Program-made: the position numbers and the translations under genes
Notes under the pieces: model-generated
What the model was told of the DNA's origin: nothing
Seen by the model: only the letters and a program-made list of their open reading frames with translations
Database searches by the model: none
DNA from: Polaromonas sp.
GTDB lineage: Bacteria; Pseudomonadota; Gammaproteobacteria; Burkholderiales; Burkholderiaceae_C
Length of the DNA stretch: 64,000 nucleotides
Assembly (NCBI RefSeq): GCF_016185115.1
Contig: NZ_JACPOF010000004.1
Span: 53,970-117,969, forward strand
Direction of reading: 5' to 3'
Shown here: in pieces, positions 11,533 through 19,409 of the stretch
How positions within the stretch are numbered: the stretch's first letter is position 1
How the letters are laid out: every line of letters starts with the position of its first letter

Positions 11533-12585
11533 ATGCAACAGACATTGAGCGCATCAAAGCCAGGCAACGTTTCGGGCGAACGCCAGGCTTTCTATAAAAC
11601 GATTGACGCCGAAAGCATGGCGCCGCTGTGGGAAGTGCTGGGTGACCTGGTGCCACGTGAACCGCGCACACCCTGCGTGCCCTGCCACTGGCCCTGGGAT
11701 GCGGCGCGTGCACGGCTGATGCAGGCGGGTCAACTCATCACTGCGGCAGAAGCAGAGCGCCGCGTACTGGTGCTCGAAAACCCCGGCCTGCGTGGTGCTT
11801 CGTCCATCACCCATTCGCTCTATGCCGGCCTGCAGTTGCTGTTGCCCGGAGAGATCGCTCCAGTGCACCGCCACACGGCGACTGCCGTGCGCCTCATCAT
11901 GGAAGGTGAGGGCGCGTACACCTCCGTCGATGGCGAGCGCACGCCCATGCATGTGGGTGACTTTGTGATCACGCCGTCGTGGACCTTCCATGATCATGGC
12001 AACCCCGGTAAAGAGGCGGTGATCTGGTTCGACGGGCTCGACGTTCCCATCATCAAGCTATTTGATGCAGCGTTCTCCGAGCATCAACCTGCGTCACCGT
12101 TGCCCGCGCGCGCTGAAGACGATTCGCTGGCGCGCTATGCCGGTAATTTGCTGCCGGTGGATTACCGTGCAGGTCTTGCAAACCCGGTTTTCCGCTACCC
12201 CTATGCGCAGACACGCAGCACGCTTGTGCGTCTGCAGGCGAGCGGCCCGCTGCATTCGGCGCACGGCATCCGTATGCGCTTCGCCCATCCCGGCACAGGC
12301 GGCTGGCCGACGCCCACCATAGGCGCCTTCATGCAACTGCTGCCCAAAGGCTTTGAGGGCACAGCCTGCCGCAGCACCGACGCCACTGTGTATTGCGTGG
12401 TCGAGGGCAGGGGCCACAGCGACATTGGCGGCACGCGCATCAACTGGGGCCCGCGCGATGTGTTCATGGTGCCCTCCTGGGTGGATGCCCGGCACACGGC
12501 TGGCGAAGATGCCGTGCTGTTCAGCATGTCAGACCGGCCTGCGCAGCTTGCGTTGGGCATCTGGCGCGAAGCCCTGCAGCCCTGA
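11533..12585 (+). CDS. Gentisate 1,2-dioxygenase
   Basis: 350 residues forming a bicupin. The first cupin has PVHRHTATAVRLIMEGEGAYT with the His metal ligands and MHVGDFVITPSWTFHDHGN; the second has VYCVVEGRGHSDIGG and DVFMVPSWVDARHTAG. The enzyme uses Fe(II) and O2 to cleave gentisate to maleylpyruvate. A TTG four codons upstream overlaps the previous stop, but the ATG at 11533 gives the usual length. It sits between the hydrolase and a Bug receptor in one transcriptional direction. No maleylpyruvate isomerase is seen nearby. Confidence 0.9.
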   Translation: MQQTLSASKPGNVSGERQAFYKTIDAESMAPLWEVLGDLVPREPRTPCVPCHWPWDAARARLMQAGQLITAAEAERRVLVLENPGLRGASSITHSLYAGLQLLLPGEIAPVHRHTATAVRLIMEGEGAYTSVDGERTPMHVGDFVITPSWTFHDHGNPGKEAVIWFDGLDVPIIKLFDAAFSEHQPASPLPARAEDDSLARYAGNLLPVDYRAGLANPVFRYPYAQTRSTLVRLQASGPLHSAHGIRMRFAHPGTGGWPTPTIGAFMQLLPKGFEGTACRSTDATVYCVVEGRGHSDIGGTRINWGPRDVFMVPSWVDARHTAGEDAVLFSMSDRPAQLALGIWREALQP

Positions 12586-12633
12586 CCCAATTTCGTTCAG
12601 CCCGGCTTTTTAATAACCACGAAGGAGACAAAC

Positions 12634-13626
12634 ATGAAGAACAAGCGCACCATCCTGAAAGTCTTTTCCGCCCTGGCAATCGCCGCAACAACCTGTTCAG
12701 CCATTGCGCAGGCTGCGGTTGACGGCTATCCCCACAAACCCGTCACCATCATCACGCCCTTCGCGCCGGGCAGCGGCCCGGACGCCGTCCTGCGCATGGT
12801 GGGCGAGGTGTTGTCGAAAAAATGGAATCAGCGCGTGGTGGTGGACAACCGGCCGGGCGGCGGCGGTTTTATCGCCATCGATGCCGCAAAACGTGTCGCG
12901 CCTGACGGCTACACATTGCTGCTGCTCGACAGCGAGCAGGTCAGTCTGTTGCCTTACCTCTACAAGCAGCGCAACTTCAGGACGCTGGATACATTCGATC
13001 CGGTGGCTGCACTGTTCCGCACGCCATTTTTCGTCGCAGTATCAAGTGAGTCAAAGTGGAAGTCCATGGCTGACCTTGTAGCCGGTTCAAAGGCGGCCAA
13101 TGGCAATGTGACCTATGGTTCCTGGGGCGTCGGCAGCCCCGGCCACCTGGGGGGCGTGATGCTCGAAGGCCTGTCGGGTGTGAAGATGCAACACGTGGCC
13201 TACAAGGACGTGAGCCAGCTCTTCATCGGCGTGAGCTCGGGCGAAGTGAACTGGAGCCTCGGCGCCCTGCCGTCAAGCAGGGCGGCCTATCAGGCAGGCA
13301 AGCTGCGTTACATCGCGGTAGCTGCACCCAAACGTATTCCTCAAATGCCTGATGTGCCCACCGTCGCAGAGGCTGGTGGCCCTGCCGGGATGGAAGTCAG
13401 CTCGTTTGCCGTGTTGCTGGCGCCCAAGGGCACAGCCGATGCGCTGGGCAGAAAAATCAACGCCGATGTCGCGCAGGCGATTGCCGACCCCGGCATACGA
13501 GCGCGGTTCGATACCTTCGCCTTTGAACCGCTGGCCTGGCCCAAGGCTGAAATCCTGGCGAACACGCAGGCCAAGGCCGTCGTCTACAAGCAGCTGGTGC
13601 AGCAGGGCAATATCAGCCTGGACTGA
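12634..13626 (+). CDS. Bug-family periplasmic solute receptor (tripartite tricarboxylate transporter type)
   Basis: 330 residues with a cleavable signal peptide (MKNKRTILKVFSALAIAATT... AQA). The mature protein shows the Bug/TctC fold markers YPHKPVTIITPFAPGSGPDAVLR, VVDNRPGGGGFIA, APDGYTLLLLDS, YGSWGVGSPGHLGG and the C-terminal GTADALGRKINADVA. Bug proteins bind organic or aromatic acids in the periplasm for TctAB-type uptake or for sensing. It follows AAGGAGA and is last in the gentisate cluster, suggesting 3-hydroxybenzoate or a related ligand. No permease genes are adjacent, typical of orphan Bug receptors in Burkholderiales. Confidence 0.9.
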   Translation: MKNKRTILKVFSALAIAATTCSAIAQAAVDGYPHKPVTIITPFAPGSGPDAVLRMVGEVLSKKWNQRVVVDNRPGGGGFIAIDAAKRVAPDGYTLLLLDSEQVSLLPYLYKQRNFRTLDTFDPVAALFRTPFFVAVSSESKWKSMADLVAGSKAANGNVTYGSWGVGSPGHLGGVMLEGLSGVKMQHVAYKDVSQLFIGVSSGEVNWSLGALPSSRAAYQAGKLRYIAVAAPKRIPQMPDVPTVAEAGGPAGMEVSSFAVLLAPKGTADALGRKINADVAQAIADPGIRARFDTFAFEPLAWPKAEILANTQAKAVVYKQLVQQGNISLD

Positions 13627-13686
13627 ATGGCGATCCGCCCTCCATGGGGCGGGGAATGATTCGGATTCAGGGGGTGATTTCTTCTC

Positions 13687-13760
13687 TGTCATCCCGGACT
13701 TGCTCCGGGATCCATCCCCGCTTCGTTTCCGATGGATTGCGGATCAAGTCCGCAATGACA
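13687..13760. repeat. REP-like inverted doublet
   Basis: TGTCATCCCGGACTTGCTCC on the left and its near-mirror GGATTGCGGATCAAGTCCGC plus AATGACA on the right, separated by a short spacer. Each arm folds on itself (CCCGGA...TCCGGG and GCGGA...TCCGC) and the arms pair with each other. It lies between the Bug receptor and nth. A similar TGTCATTGCGGA unit is at 17494. An independent small hairpin (CCGCCC/GGGCGG, 13635-13652) precedes it and may help end the receptor transcript. Confidence 0.7.
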
Positions 13761-13781
13761 GCCGGGGCATAAACCTAAAAC

Positions 13782-14423
13782 TTACTCAGGCCGAGGCGTC
13801 TTGGGCTCGTAATCGCAGTACGGGCTGACCGCACATTCCCAGCAGCGCGGCGTGCGTGCCACGCACACATAACGACCATGCAAGATCAGCCAGTGATGTG
13901 CATCGACCAGGTATTCCGCCGGCACCCGCTTGAGCAGCTGCATCTCGACCTGCAGCGGGTTCTTGCCCGGCGCCAGGCCTGTGCGGTTGCTGACGCGAAA
14001 GATGTGCGTATCGACCGCCATGGTGGCTTCGCCAAAAGCCGAGTTCAGCACCACATTGGCAGTTTTGCGTCCCACACCCGGCAGCGCCTCCAGCGCCTCA
14101 CGTGTGCGCGGCACCATACCGCCGTGCTGCTCGACCAGCATGCGGCAGGTCTCCATCAAATGTTTGGCCTTGCTGTGATACAGGCCTATGGTCTTGATGT
14201 AATCCTTCAGGCCATCAATGCCCAGGTCAAGAATCGCCTGCGGTGAGTTGGCCACCGGAAAGAGTTTGCGCGTTGCCTTGTTGACGCCGACATCTGTGGC
14301 CTGTGCTGACAGCAGCACGGCTGTCAGCAATTCAAAGACGCTGGTGTATTCCAGCTCGGTCAGCGGTTCGGGGTTGGCGGCTTTGAGAGTTTCAAAAAAT
14401 GGGGTGATGGCGGCGGCTTTCAT
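13782..14423 (-). CDS. nth: Endonuclease III
   Basis: 213 residues, almost collinear with E. coli Nth (211). The helix-hairpin-helix LPGVGRKTANVV contains catalytic Lys120, and catalytic Asp138 lies in AVDTH. The C-terminal [4Fe-4S] motif is C187-x6-C194-x2-C197-x5-C203. The enzyme removes oxidised pyrimidines and nicks at AP sites in base-excision repair. Its 3' end abuts the REP-like doublet. It lies just downstream of hipA on the same strand, 36 bp away, probably by chance. Confidence 0.96.
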   Translation of the reverse strand: MKAAAITPFFETLKAANPEPLTELEYTSVFELLTAVLLSAQATDVGVNKATRKLFPVANSPQAILDLGIDGLKDYIKTIGLYHSKAKHLMETCRMLVEQHGGMVPRTREALEALPGVGRKTANVVLNSAFGEATMAVDTHIFRVSNRTGLAPGKNPLQVEMQLLKRVPAEYLVDAHHWLILHGRYVCVARTPRCWECAVSPYCDYEPKTPRPE

Positions 14424-14459
14424 GCCCCGAGTCTAGCTATCAACGGCCACTTCGTAGTT

Positions 14460-15818
14460 TCAGGTCATTTCATCGGTAAAGCGGCGGGCCTGCGCGAGCA
14501 TGCCGGCGCGTATGGCCTTGAATACTTTGGCAGGAAAGCCCTTGGGCAACAAGGCCTCCGCCCGTTCAAGTGCGCCCGGCACCTGCAGCACCAGCGCCAC
14601 CATGCTGTCGAAGGCATTGGGCACGCCGCTTTGCTGCGCCAGCGTCTGCCAGTGGCGGGTGTGGATTTCCTGCAGGTTGTAGTGTGCATTCTTGCTGCGC
14701 AGCGCCATGGCCAGTTTTGCACGGCGCGGGCTGACCTGGTTGGGTCCGTTACCGATGATGGGCCACGCCGACAGTACGTCATACAGCGGCGTCATGCGAT
14801 AGCCGCCGCCTCGTTCAAGAAAGATCGAGAAGTTTTTGGCATGGCCATCTGTGGCGGCCATGATCCAGAAGGCGAGCAGGGTTTTGACAAATACCAGCTT
14901 GTCGGCATTGGCCTGGCTGCTGTTGTCAAGCTGGCGCAGGATGGCGCGCACGCCCGGTCCACCATCTGATTCGTATTTCATATCGCCCGCTACGCCGAGA
15001 GCCTGGCAGAAGTCCTCCTGGGGCAGGCGGGCCAGCCAAGGCGTGCGACCTGGGGGTGTCTCAAGTGCGCGGTCAAAACGTTCGACGACCAGCACCTTGC
15101 GCTTGCCAAAGGTAGCGATGTCGCATGCGGCTACCGGCAGGCCCAGTAAGCCCAGGATTTGCGCGCACAGCCATTCGTTTTCGACTGATTCGTGCATGTC
15201 TGCACGCACATTGCCGACCAGGCCCAACGGCAATTTAAAGATATGGGTTGTCGGGGTTGCGTTCAACGGCCTGCACCACTGCCCGTTGTGCCACAGCAGG
15301 GCGGTCTTTTCCTGCGCACCTGCAATTGAAATGCGGAAATCATCTTCATCTTGAAAGCCCAGCACCCGACCCGCCGTCACAGCGTTATTGATAGCCTGTT
15401 CAACACCCACCTCATCAAGCGGTACCGCATCAATGCGGTCAAAACCTTCCGGCGCGATTCCGGGCGCAAGCAACTGCACCGCTCCGACGCAGTCTCGCCC
15501 AATAGCCGAAAGAAGGTCGAACGCCGCTGTGCTGCCGGTTGCAAATTTGTCGCGCAACCTGCGGCGGATGGCGTCACTGTCTGGTAACAGGTTGTCGAAG
15601 TAGTTGTGCACCACCTGTCCACGATGCGGCAGGTTGCCCGGTACAAATGGCATCGACAGCGAGACGGGCCTGCCGGCCGCGGATTGCAGCCAGTCGGCCT
15701 GGTACTGAAACCGGTGCTCTCCGTCACTCAGGTACCAGGTGCCCACTCTTTCGCCGTTGGACCAGACGGCAAGTTCGTTGTCCTGCGGTTTTGTGCGGGG
15801 CCGACGAAAGGTCACCAT
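14460..15818 (-). CDS. hipA: HipA serine/threonine kinase toxin
   Basis: 452 residues. The N-terminal Couple_hipA domain contains LPHRGQVVHNYFDNLLPDS. The kinase part has the phosphorylatable loop RISIAGAQEKTALL (Ser164), ATP/Lys region THIFKLP, catalytic ATDGHAKNFS (Asp324) and Mg-binding LYDVLSAWP (Asp347). In E. coli HipA phosphorylates glutamyl-tRNA synthetase, halting translation and producing persisters. The chosen ATG lies 4 bp after the hipB stop; a longer frame would start inside hipB. All catalytic residues are present, so the toxin looks intact. Confidence 0.93.
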   Translation of the reverse strand: MVTFRRPRTKPQDNELAVWSNGERVGTWYLSDGEHRFQYQADWLQSAAGRPVSLSMPFVPGNLPHRGQVVHNYFDNLLPDSDAIRRRLRDKFATGSTAAFDLLSAIGRDCVGAVQLLAPGIAPEGFDRIDAVPLDEVGVEQAINNAVTAGRVLGFQDEDDFRISIAGAQEKTALLWHNGQWCRPLNATPTTHIFKLPLGLVGNVRADMHESVENEWLCAQILGLLGLPVAACDIATFGKRKVLVVERFDRALETPPGRTPWLARLPQEDFCQALGVAGDMKYESDGGPGVRAILRQLDNSSQANADKLVFVKTLLAFWIMAATDGHAKNFSIFLERGGGYRMTPLYDVLSAWPIIGNGPNQVSPRRAKLAMALRSKNAHYNLQEIHTRHWQTLAQQSGVPNAFDSMVALVLQVPGALERAEALLPKGFPAKVFKAIRAGMLAQARRFTDEMT

Positions 15819-15822
15819 ACGT

Positions 15823-16089
15823 TCACCACTTGGGCGAGTAGGGTTGGGGGATGTCTTCCGCCACGCGGTGCTGAGGCGGTTCCTCAATGACAAGCTTGCA
15901 TCCAAGTGCCGAGACCATGCGTGCAATCTGGTCAAAAGCCGTGACCTCTGGCGCGGCTTCTATGCGTGCAATGCGTTTCTGACCAACGCCCAGCATCTCG
16001 CCCAGTTGCGTCTGGGTCAGGTTGCGCGACTGCCTCAGGGTTCGAAGAATGGTTCGCAGTTGTTGAGGGGTGTCTACCGGGTAAGTCAA
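15823..16089 (-). CDS. hipB: HipB antitoxin, XRE-family repressor
   Basis: 88 residues, the same length as E. coli HipB. The Cro/C1 helix-turn-helix occupies about residues 12-65 (LRTILRTLRQSRNLTQTQLGEMLGVGQKRIARIE). The tail ends in Trp88, matching E. coli HipB, whose C-terminal Trp contacts HipA. The start is TTG, with AAAGG about 6 bp upstream, so translation is probably modest. It neutralises HipA and, with it, represses the operon through the repeats just upstream. The hipB-hipA order with a 4-bp gap is canonical. Confidence 0.92.
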   Translation of the reverse strand: MTYPVDTPQQLRTILRTLRQSRNLTQTQLGEMLGVGQKRIARIEAAPEVTAFDQIARMVSALGCKLVIEEPPQHRVAEDIPQPYSPKW

Positions 16090-16091
16090 AA

Positions 16092-16166
16092 TACGCCTTT
16101 AAAGTAGTTAACAAATAATACGTCTTTAAGGTAGTTAAGTCAAATAACTCCTTATAAGTAGTATAA
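16092..16166 (-). promoter_or_regulatory. hipBA promoter with three phased operator-like repeats
   Basis: On the minus strand there is a -35 TTGACT (16138-16143), a 17-bp spacer and a -10 TATTAT (16115-16120), near consensus. Three related direct repeats of about 21 bp (CTACTTTAAAGGCG, CTACCTTAAAGACG, CTACTTATAAGGAG cores) start at 16092, 16119 and 16146, 27 bp apart. The middle one fills the promoter spacer and the outer ones flank it. This fits cooperative autorepression by HipB/HipAB. The E. coli TATCC...GGATA operator is not present. Confidence 0.7.
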
Positions 16167-16265
16167 AACTCTTCCCCTCGGGTTCTGGCATTTCCCCCGT
16201 CCGGTGCTGCCAACCCCAATTGGCGACAATAAGTGTTTCCCCAAAAGCACTCCGAGACCTCACCC

Positions 16266-17480
16266 ATGCCATTGCAATTTGCCGACCGCCTGAACAGCGT
16301 CGAAACCTCTGCCATCCGCGAACTCTTCAAACTGCTGGGCAAGCCCGGCATCATCAGCTTTGCCGGCGGCTTTCCTGACCCGGCCATGTTTGACGTTGAG
16401 GGTATCCGTGAGGCCTCCGCCAAAGCCCTGCAGGAAGAACCCGGCGGTGCGCTGCAGTATGGCGCGACTGAAGGCTATGAACCCCTGCGCCAGCAGCTCA
16501 GCCAGTTCATGGCGACCAAGGGCGAAGGCCGGCCTGGTACTGCGGTCACGGTTGCGCCCAATGAACTGATCGTCACCACCGGCAGCCAGCAGGCACTTGA
16601 CCTGCTCGGCAAATGCATGATCTCGCCCGGTGACAAGGTCATTGTTGAAGGGCCAACTTTTCTTGCCACCATCCAGTGTTTTCGCCTCTACGGCGCAGAA
16701 CTCATCAGCGCGCCGGTTGATGGCAATGGTGTGAAGACCGACGAGCTTGAAAAACTCATCGCCCAGCACAAGCCCAAATTCGTTTACTTGATCCCCACCT
16801 TCGGCAACCCCAGCGGTGCACTGCTCAGCCTTGAGCGGCGCAAGAAGGTGCTTGAGCTCGCCGTCAAATACCAGACGCTGGTGGTGGAAGACGACCCGTA
16901 TGGCGACCTCTACTTTGGCGACGCACCGCCGCCCTCATTGCTGGCCCTGAGCGCCACCGTGCCCGGCAGCCTCGAGCTGCTCGCGCATTGCGGCTCGCTC
17001 AGCAAGGTGCTGTCGCCCGGCCTGCGCGTCGGCTGGATGATCGCGCCCGCCGCCCTCATGGCCAATGCCGTGATGTGCAAGCAGTTCAGCGATGCGCATA
17101 CCAGTACCTTTGCCCAGGCCACAGCGGCCCAGTACCTCAAGGCCGGCCGCATGCCCGCCACGCTAACCAATGTGCGCAAGGTGTATGCCGAACGTGCCCG
17201 CGCCATGGGCGAGGCATTGACCAAAGAACTCGGCGACGCCGTCGAGTTCACGCAACCGCAGGGCGGCCTGTTCTTCTGGGCCAGGCTCACGGGCAAGGGC
17301 GGCAAGGTGAAAGACGCCGGCGAGTTTGCAAAACGTGCGATAGAGCAGGGCGTCGCTTTTGTGCCCGGCGCGCCTTTCTTTGCGGCTAACCCTGATGTGT
17401 CTACTTTCCGCCTGAGTTTTGCGACGGCTGATGTGGAGAAGATCAAAGAGGGTGTGGCGCGTCTGGGCAAGGCGATTTGA
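16266..17480 (+). CDS. PLP-dependent aminotransferase class I/II (2-aminoadipate/aromatic aminotransferase-like)
   Basis: 404 residues. It has PGIISFAGGFPDPAMFD at the N-terminus, typical of LysN/ArAT-type fold I enzymes, then TGSQQALDLLGKCMISPGD, VYLIPTFGNPSGALLS, VVEDDPYGDLYF (cofactor Asp and Tyr), the Schiff-base lysine in CGSLSKVLSPGLRVGWM, and a C-terminal FRLSFA substrate-carboxylate Arg. It transfers amino groups between an amino acid and 2-oxoglutarate or pyruvate. The ATG at 16266 gives the family N-terminus; an upstream in-frame ATG at 16233 is less likely. No regulatory HTH domain is fused, so it is not a MocR regulator. Substrate unassigned. Confidence 0.85.
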   Translation: MPLQFADRLNSVETSAIRELFKLLGKPGIISFAGGFPDPAMFDVEGIREASAKALQEEPGGALQYGATEGYEPLRQQLSQFMATKGEGRPGTAVTVAPNELIVTTGSQQALDLLGKCMISPGDKVIVEGPTFLATIQCFRLYGAELISAPVDGNGVKTDELEKLIAQHKPKFVYLIPTFGNPSGALLSLERRKKVLELAVKYQTLVVEDDPYGDLYFGDAPPPSLLALSATVPGSLELLAHCGSLSKVLSPGLRVGWMIAPAALMANAVMCKQFSDAHTSTFAQATAAQYLKAGRMPATLTNVRKVYAERARAMGEALTKELGDAVEFTQPQGGLFFWARLTGKGGKVKDAGEFAKRAIEQGVAFVPGAPFFAANPDVSTFRLSFATADVEKIKEGVARLGKAI

Positions 17481-17491
17481 TATCTCCCATT

Positions 17492-17691
17492 TTTGTCATT
17501 GCGGACCTGATCCGCAATCCATGACGCCGCTCAGGTACCCCGTGGATTGCACACCAGGTTCCAATACTGTCCGTTTAACCCAAACCGTTCGGGCTGAGCT
17601 TGTCGAAGCCGGTTTGTACTGTGACTACCCTTCGACAGGCTCAGGGCGAACGGCTGAACAAACAGTATTGGATTAGTCCCGCAATGACAAA
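17492..17691. repeat. REP-like doublet apparently split by a second repeat
   Basis: The left arm TTGTCATTGCGGACCTGATC plus CGCAATCC is at 17493-17520, and GCAATGACAAA closes the element at 17681-17691, mirroring the left end. The right arm begins as GTGGATTGC near 17542-17550 but is interrupted by the 17561-17671 element. The uninterrupted relative at 13687-13760 shows the expected layout. It lies between the aminotransferase and the first MFS gene. Confidence 0.65.
17561..17671. repeat. 111-bp REPIN/MITE-like element with 10-bp terminal inverted repeats
   Basis: It begins CCAATACTGT and ends ACAGTATTGG, perfect 10-bp inverted ends. Inside are the inverted motifs CGTTCGGGCTGAGCTTGTCG and CTTCGACAGGCTCAGGGCGA, the widespread proteobacterial REP sequence in head-to-head pairing. 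It could fold into one long hairpin. It sits within the right arm of the surrounding REP-like doublet, which suggests insertion. Confidence 0.65.
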
Positions 17692-17709
17692 CCCCTGACC
17701 CCACCCACA

Positions 17710-18933
17710 GTGACCTCTCCCGACCCCGTCTCCGCCGCCACCCGGCGCTCCATTCTGCTGCTGTCAACGGCCACGTTCTCCAGCATGGTCACGCAGCGCA
17801 TCTGCGATGCCATGCTGCCCGAGCTGTCGCGCGTGTTTGCCGTCGGCCTGCCCAAGGCCGCGCAGGTGGTCTCCGTGTTTGCCATCACCTACGGCATTTG
17901 CCAGCTTGTCTTTGGCCCGCTGGGCGACAGGCTGGGCAAATACCGCATCGTCACGCTCTGCGCTTTCTTTTGCAGTGTGGGCAGCGCTGTCGCCGCGTTT
18001 GCGGGCACGCTTGATGTGTTGCTGTTCGCGCGCTTTCTCACCGCCGTGGGCGCGGCCGGCATGATTCCGCTGGCCATGGCCTGGGTGGGTGACTCGGTGC
18101 CTGATGACCGCCTGCAGGAGATGCTCACTAAAACCGGCCTGGGCAGCACGCTGGGCCTGGTCATTGGGCAGTTGCTGGGCGGGCTGCTGACCGATGCATT
18201 TGGCTGGCGCTGGTGTTTTGCGTTTCTCACGCTGCTGTTTGCCCTTGTCGGCACCTTGCTCTATACCGACCTGCGCCGCCAGGGCGTCACCCTGTTGCCG
18301 CAGCGCCAGCACGCAGGCGCTGAAGCCGTGCAGGCCGTCGCGCAGGCAGGCTTCATCACCCAGGCCTGGCGCATCGCCAGCGGCCCGTGGTCACGCATCG
18401 TGCTGATCATGGCCACGGTTGAAGGCGCTGTCGGCTTCGGCGTGCTGGCCATCTGGGCTTCGCACCTGCACAACAAGCTGGGCCTGTCGCTGTCGGTCGC
18501 GGGTGCCGTGGTGTCGCTGTTTGGCCTGGGCGGCATGCTCTACATGGCCATGGGTCGCAGGCTGATCGCCCGCTTCGGCCAACAGGGGCTGGTCATGCTG
18601 GGTGGCGGTGTGCTTGGTGTGTGCGCCTGCATCATCGCCTTCACCCCGCACTGGTTGCCGGCGATTCCGGCCAGCCTGTTTGCAGGTTTTGGCTTCTTCA
18701 TGTTTCACAACACCATGCAGGCCACCGCCACCAACATGTCTGCCGAAAACCGGGGCACCGGCGTGTCATTGTTTTCATCGGCGCTGTTTCTGGGCCAGTC
18801 AATTGGTGTGGTGCTGGCTGCGGGTTTGATCGCATTGGTAGGCAGCAGCACCGTCATCGCTGGCGGCGGGGTGTTGATGGCGTTTGAGGGCCTGTTTTTT
18901 GCGTGGTCGCTGAAGCGGCGAGACAACAGTTAA
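17710..18933 (+). CDS. MFS transporter, first of a tandem paralogous pair
   Basis: 407 residues with about 12 hydrophobic segments and the MFS motif A loop GPLGDRLGKYR after the second one. SRSIL-type N-terminus, QRICDAMLPELSRVF and FGFFMFHNTMQATATNM are shared almost word for word with the transporter at 19410, so the two arose by duplication. It is likely an inner-membrane proton-driven exporter (Bcr/drug-efflux-like) or a metabolite carrier; no substrate can be read. The start is GTG, matching the GTG of its paralog. The small membrane-protein gene follows 17 bp downstream. Confidence 0.85.
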   Translation: MTSPDPVSAATRRSILLLSTATFSSMVTQRICDAMLPELSRVFAVGLPKAAQVVSVFAITYGICQLVFGPLGDRLGKYRIVTLCAFFCSVGSAVAAFAGTLDVLLFARFLTAVGAAGMIPLAMAWVGDSVPDDRLQEMLTKTGLGSTLGLVIGQLLGGLLTDAFGWRWCFAFLTLLFALVGTLLYTDLRRQGVTLLPQRQHAGAEAVQAVAQAGFITQAWRIASGPWSRIVLIMATVEGAVGFGVLAIWASHLHNKLGLSLSVAGAVVSLFGLGGMLYMAMGRRLIARFGQQGLVMLGGGVLGVCACIIAFTPHWLPAIPASLFAGFGFFMFHNTMQATATNMSAENRGTGVSLFSSALFLGQSIGVVLAAGLIALVGSSTVIAGGGVLMAFEGLFFAWSLKRRDNS

Positions 18934-18950
18934 ACAAGCAAGGGGGCGTG

Positions 18951-19364
18951 ATGAGCGATGGTTTGAATCACTCAGGCCAGTCAGGTCAGCCGGTTGGCGA
19001 GCTTGCCGGTGCCAATGAACAGGGCTGGTTGCGGCGGTTTTTCTGGCGTTACTGGGGCGGCGGTTATCGCCTGCCAGTCAGCTATTGGCTGGTCGGCTGG
19101 GTTCTTCAGTTTGTGTTGCTGTTTCTCAGCGTCGTTGTTGGCGCCGCAGTGGGCGCCCTTGTCGGCTCGGCTGTGCTGGCATTGCTGGTGATGAGTGCTC
19201 TGGCCCTGGCCGTTGCCGTATGGGTCAGTACAGGCCTGTGGCGTTCTGCCACCGTGTACATGCAGACCTCATCAAGGGTATGGGGCACGCTCGCAAAGGT
19301 GAGCGCCGTGGGCAGTGTGGTTCAGGTACTTGTGCAGGTGGGCTCTCTCTGGTCAGGCAGATAG
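18951..19364 (+). CDS. Small membrane protein of unknown function
   Basis: 137 residues; not recognised. The ATG follows AAGGGGG. After a polar N-terminus of about 35 residues, WLRRFFWRYWGGGYRLPVSYWLVG leads into two closely spaced hydrophobic segments (about residues 50-95) and a final amphipathic stretch. The C-terminus is WSGR. It lies between two paralogous MFS genes, 17 bp after the first and about 45 bp before the second, so all three are probably cotranscribed. A role as an accessory subunit is possible but not shown. Confidence 0.65.
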   Translation: MSDGLNHSGQSGQPVGELAGANEQGWLRRFFWRYWGGGYRLPVSYWLVGWVLQFVLLFLSVVVGAAVGALVGSAVLALLVMSALALAVAVWVSTGLWRSATVYMQTSSRVWGTLAKVSAVGSVVQVLVQVGSLWSGR

Positions 19365-19409
19365 CCACACGCCCGGCGATGACCCACCCATGACATGAAT
19401 TGATTGCAA

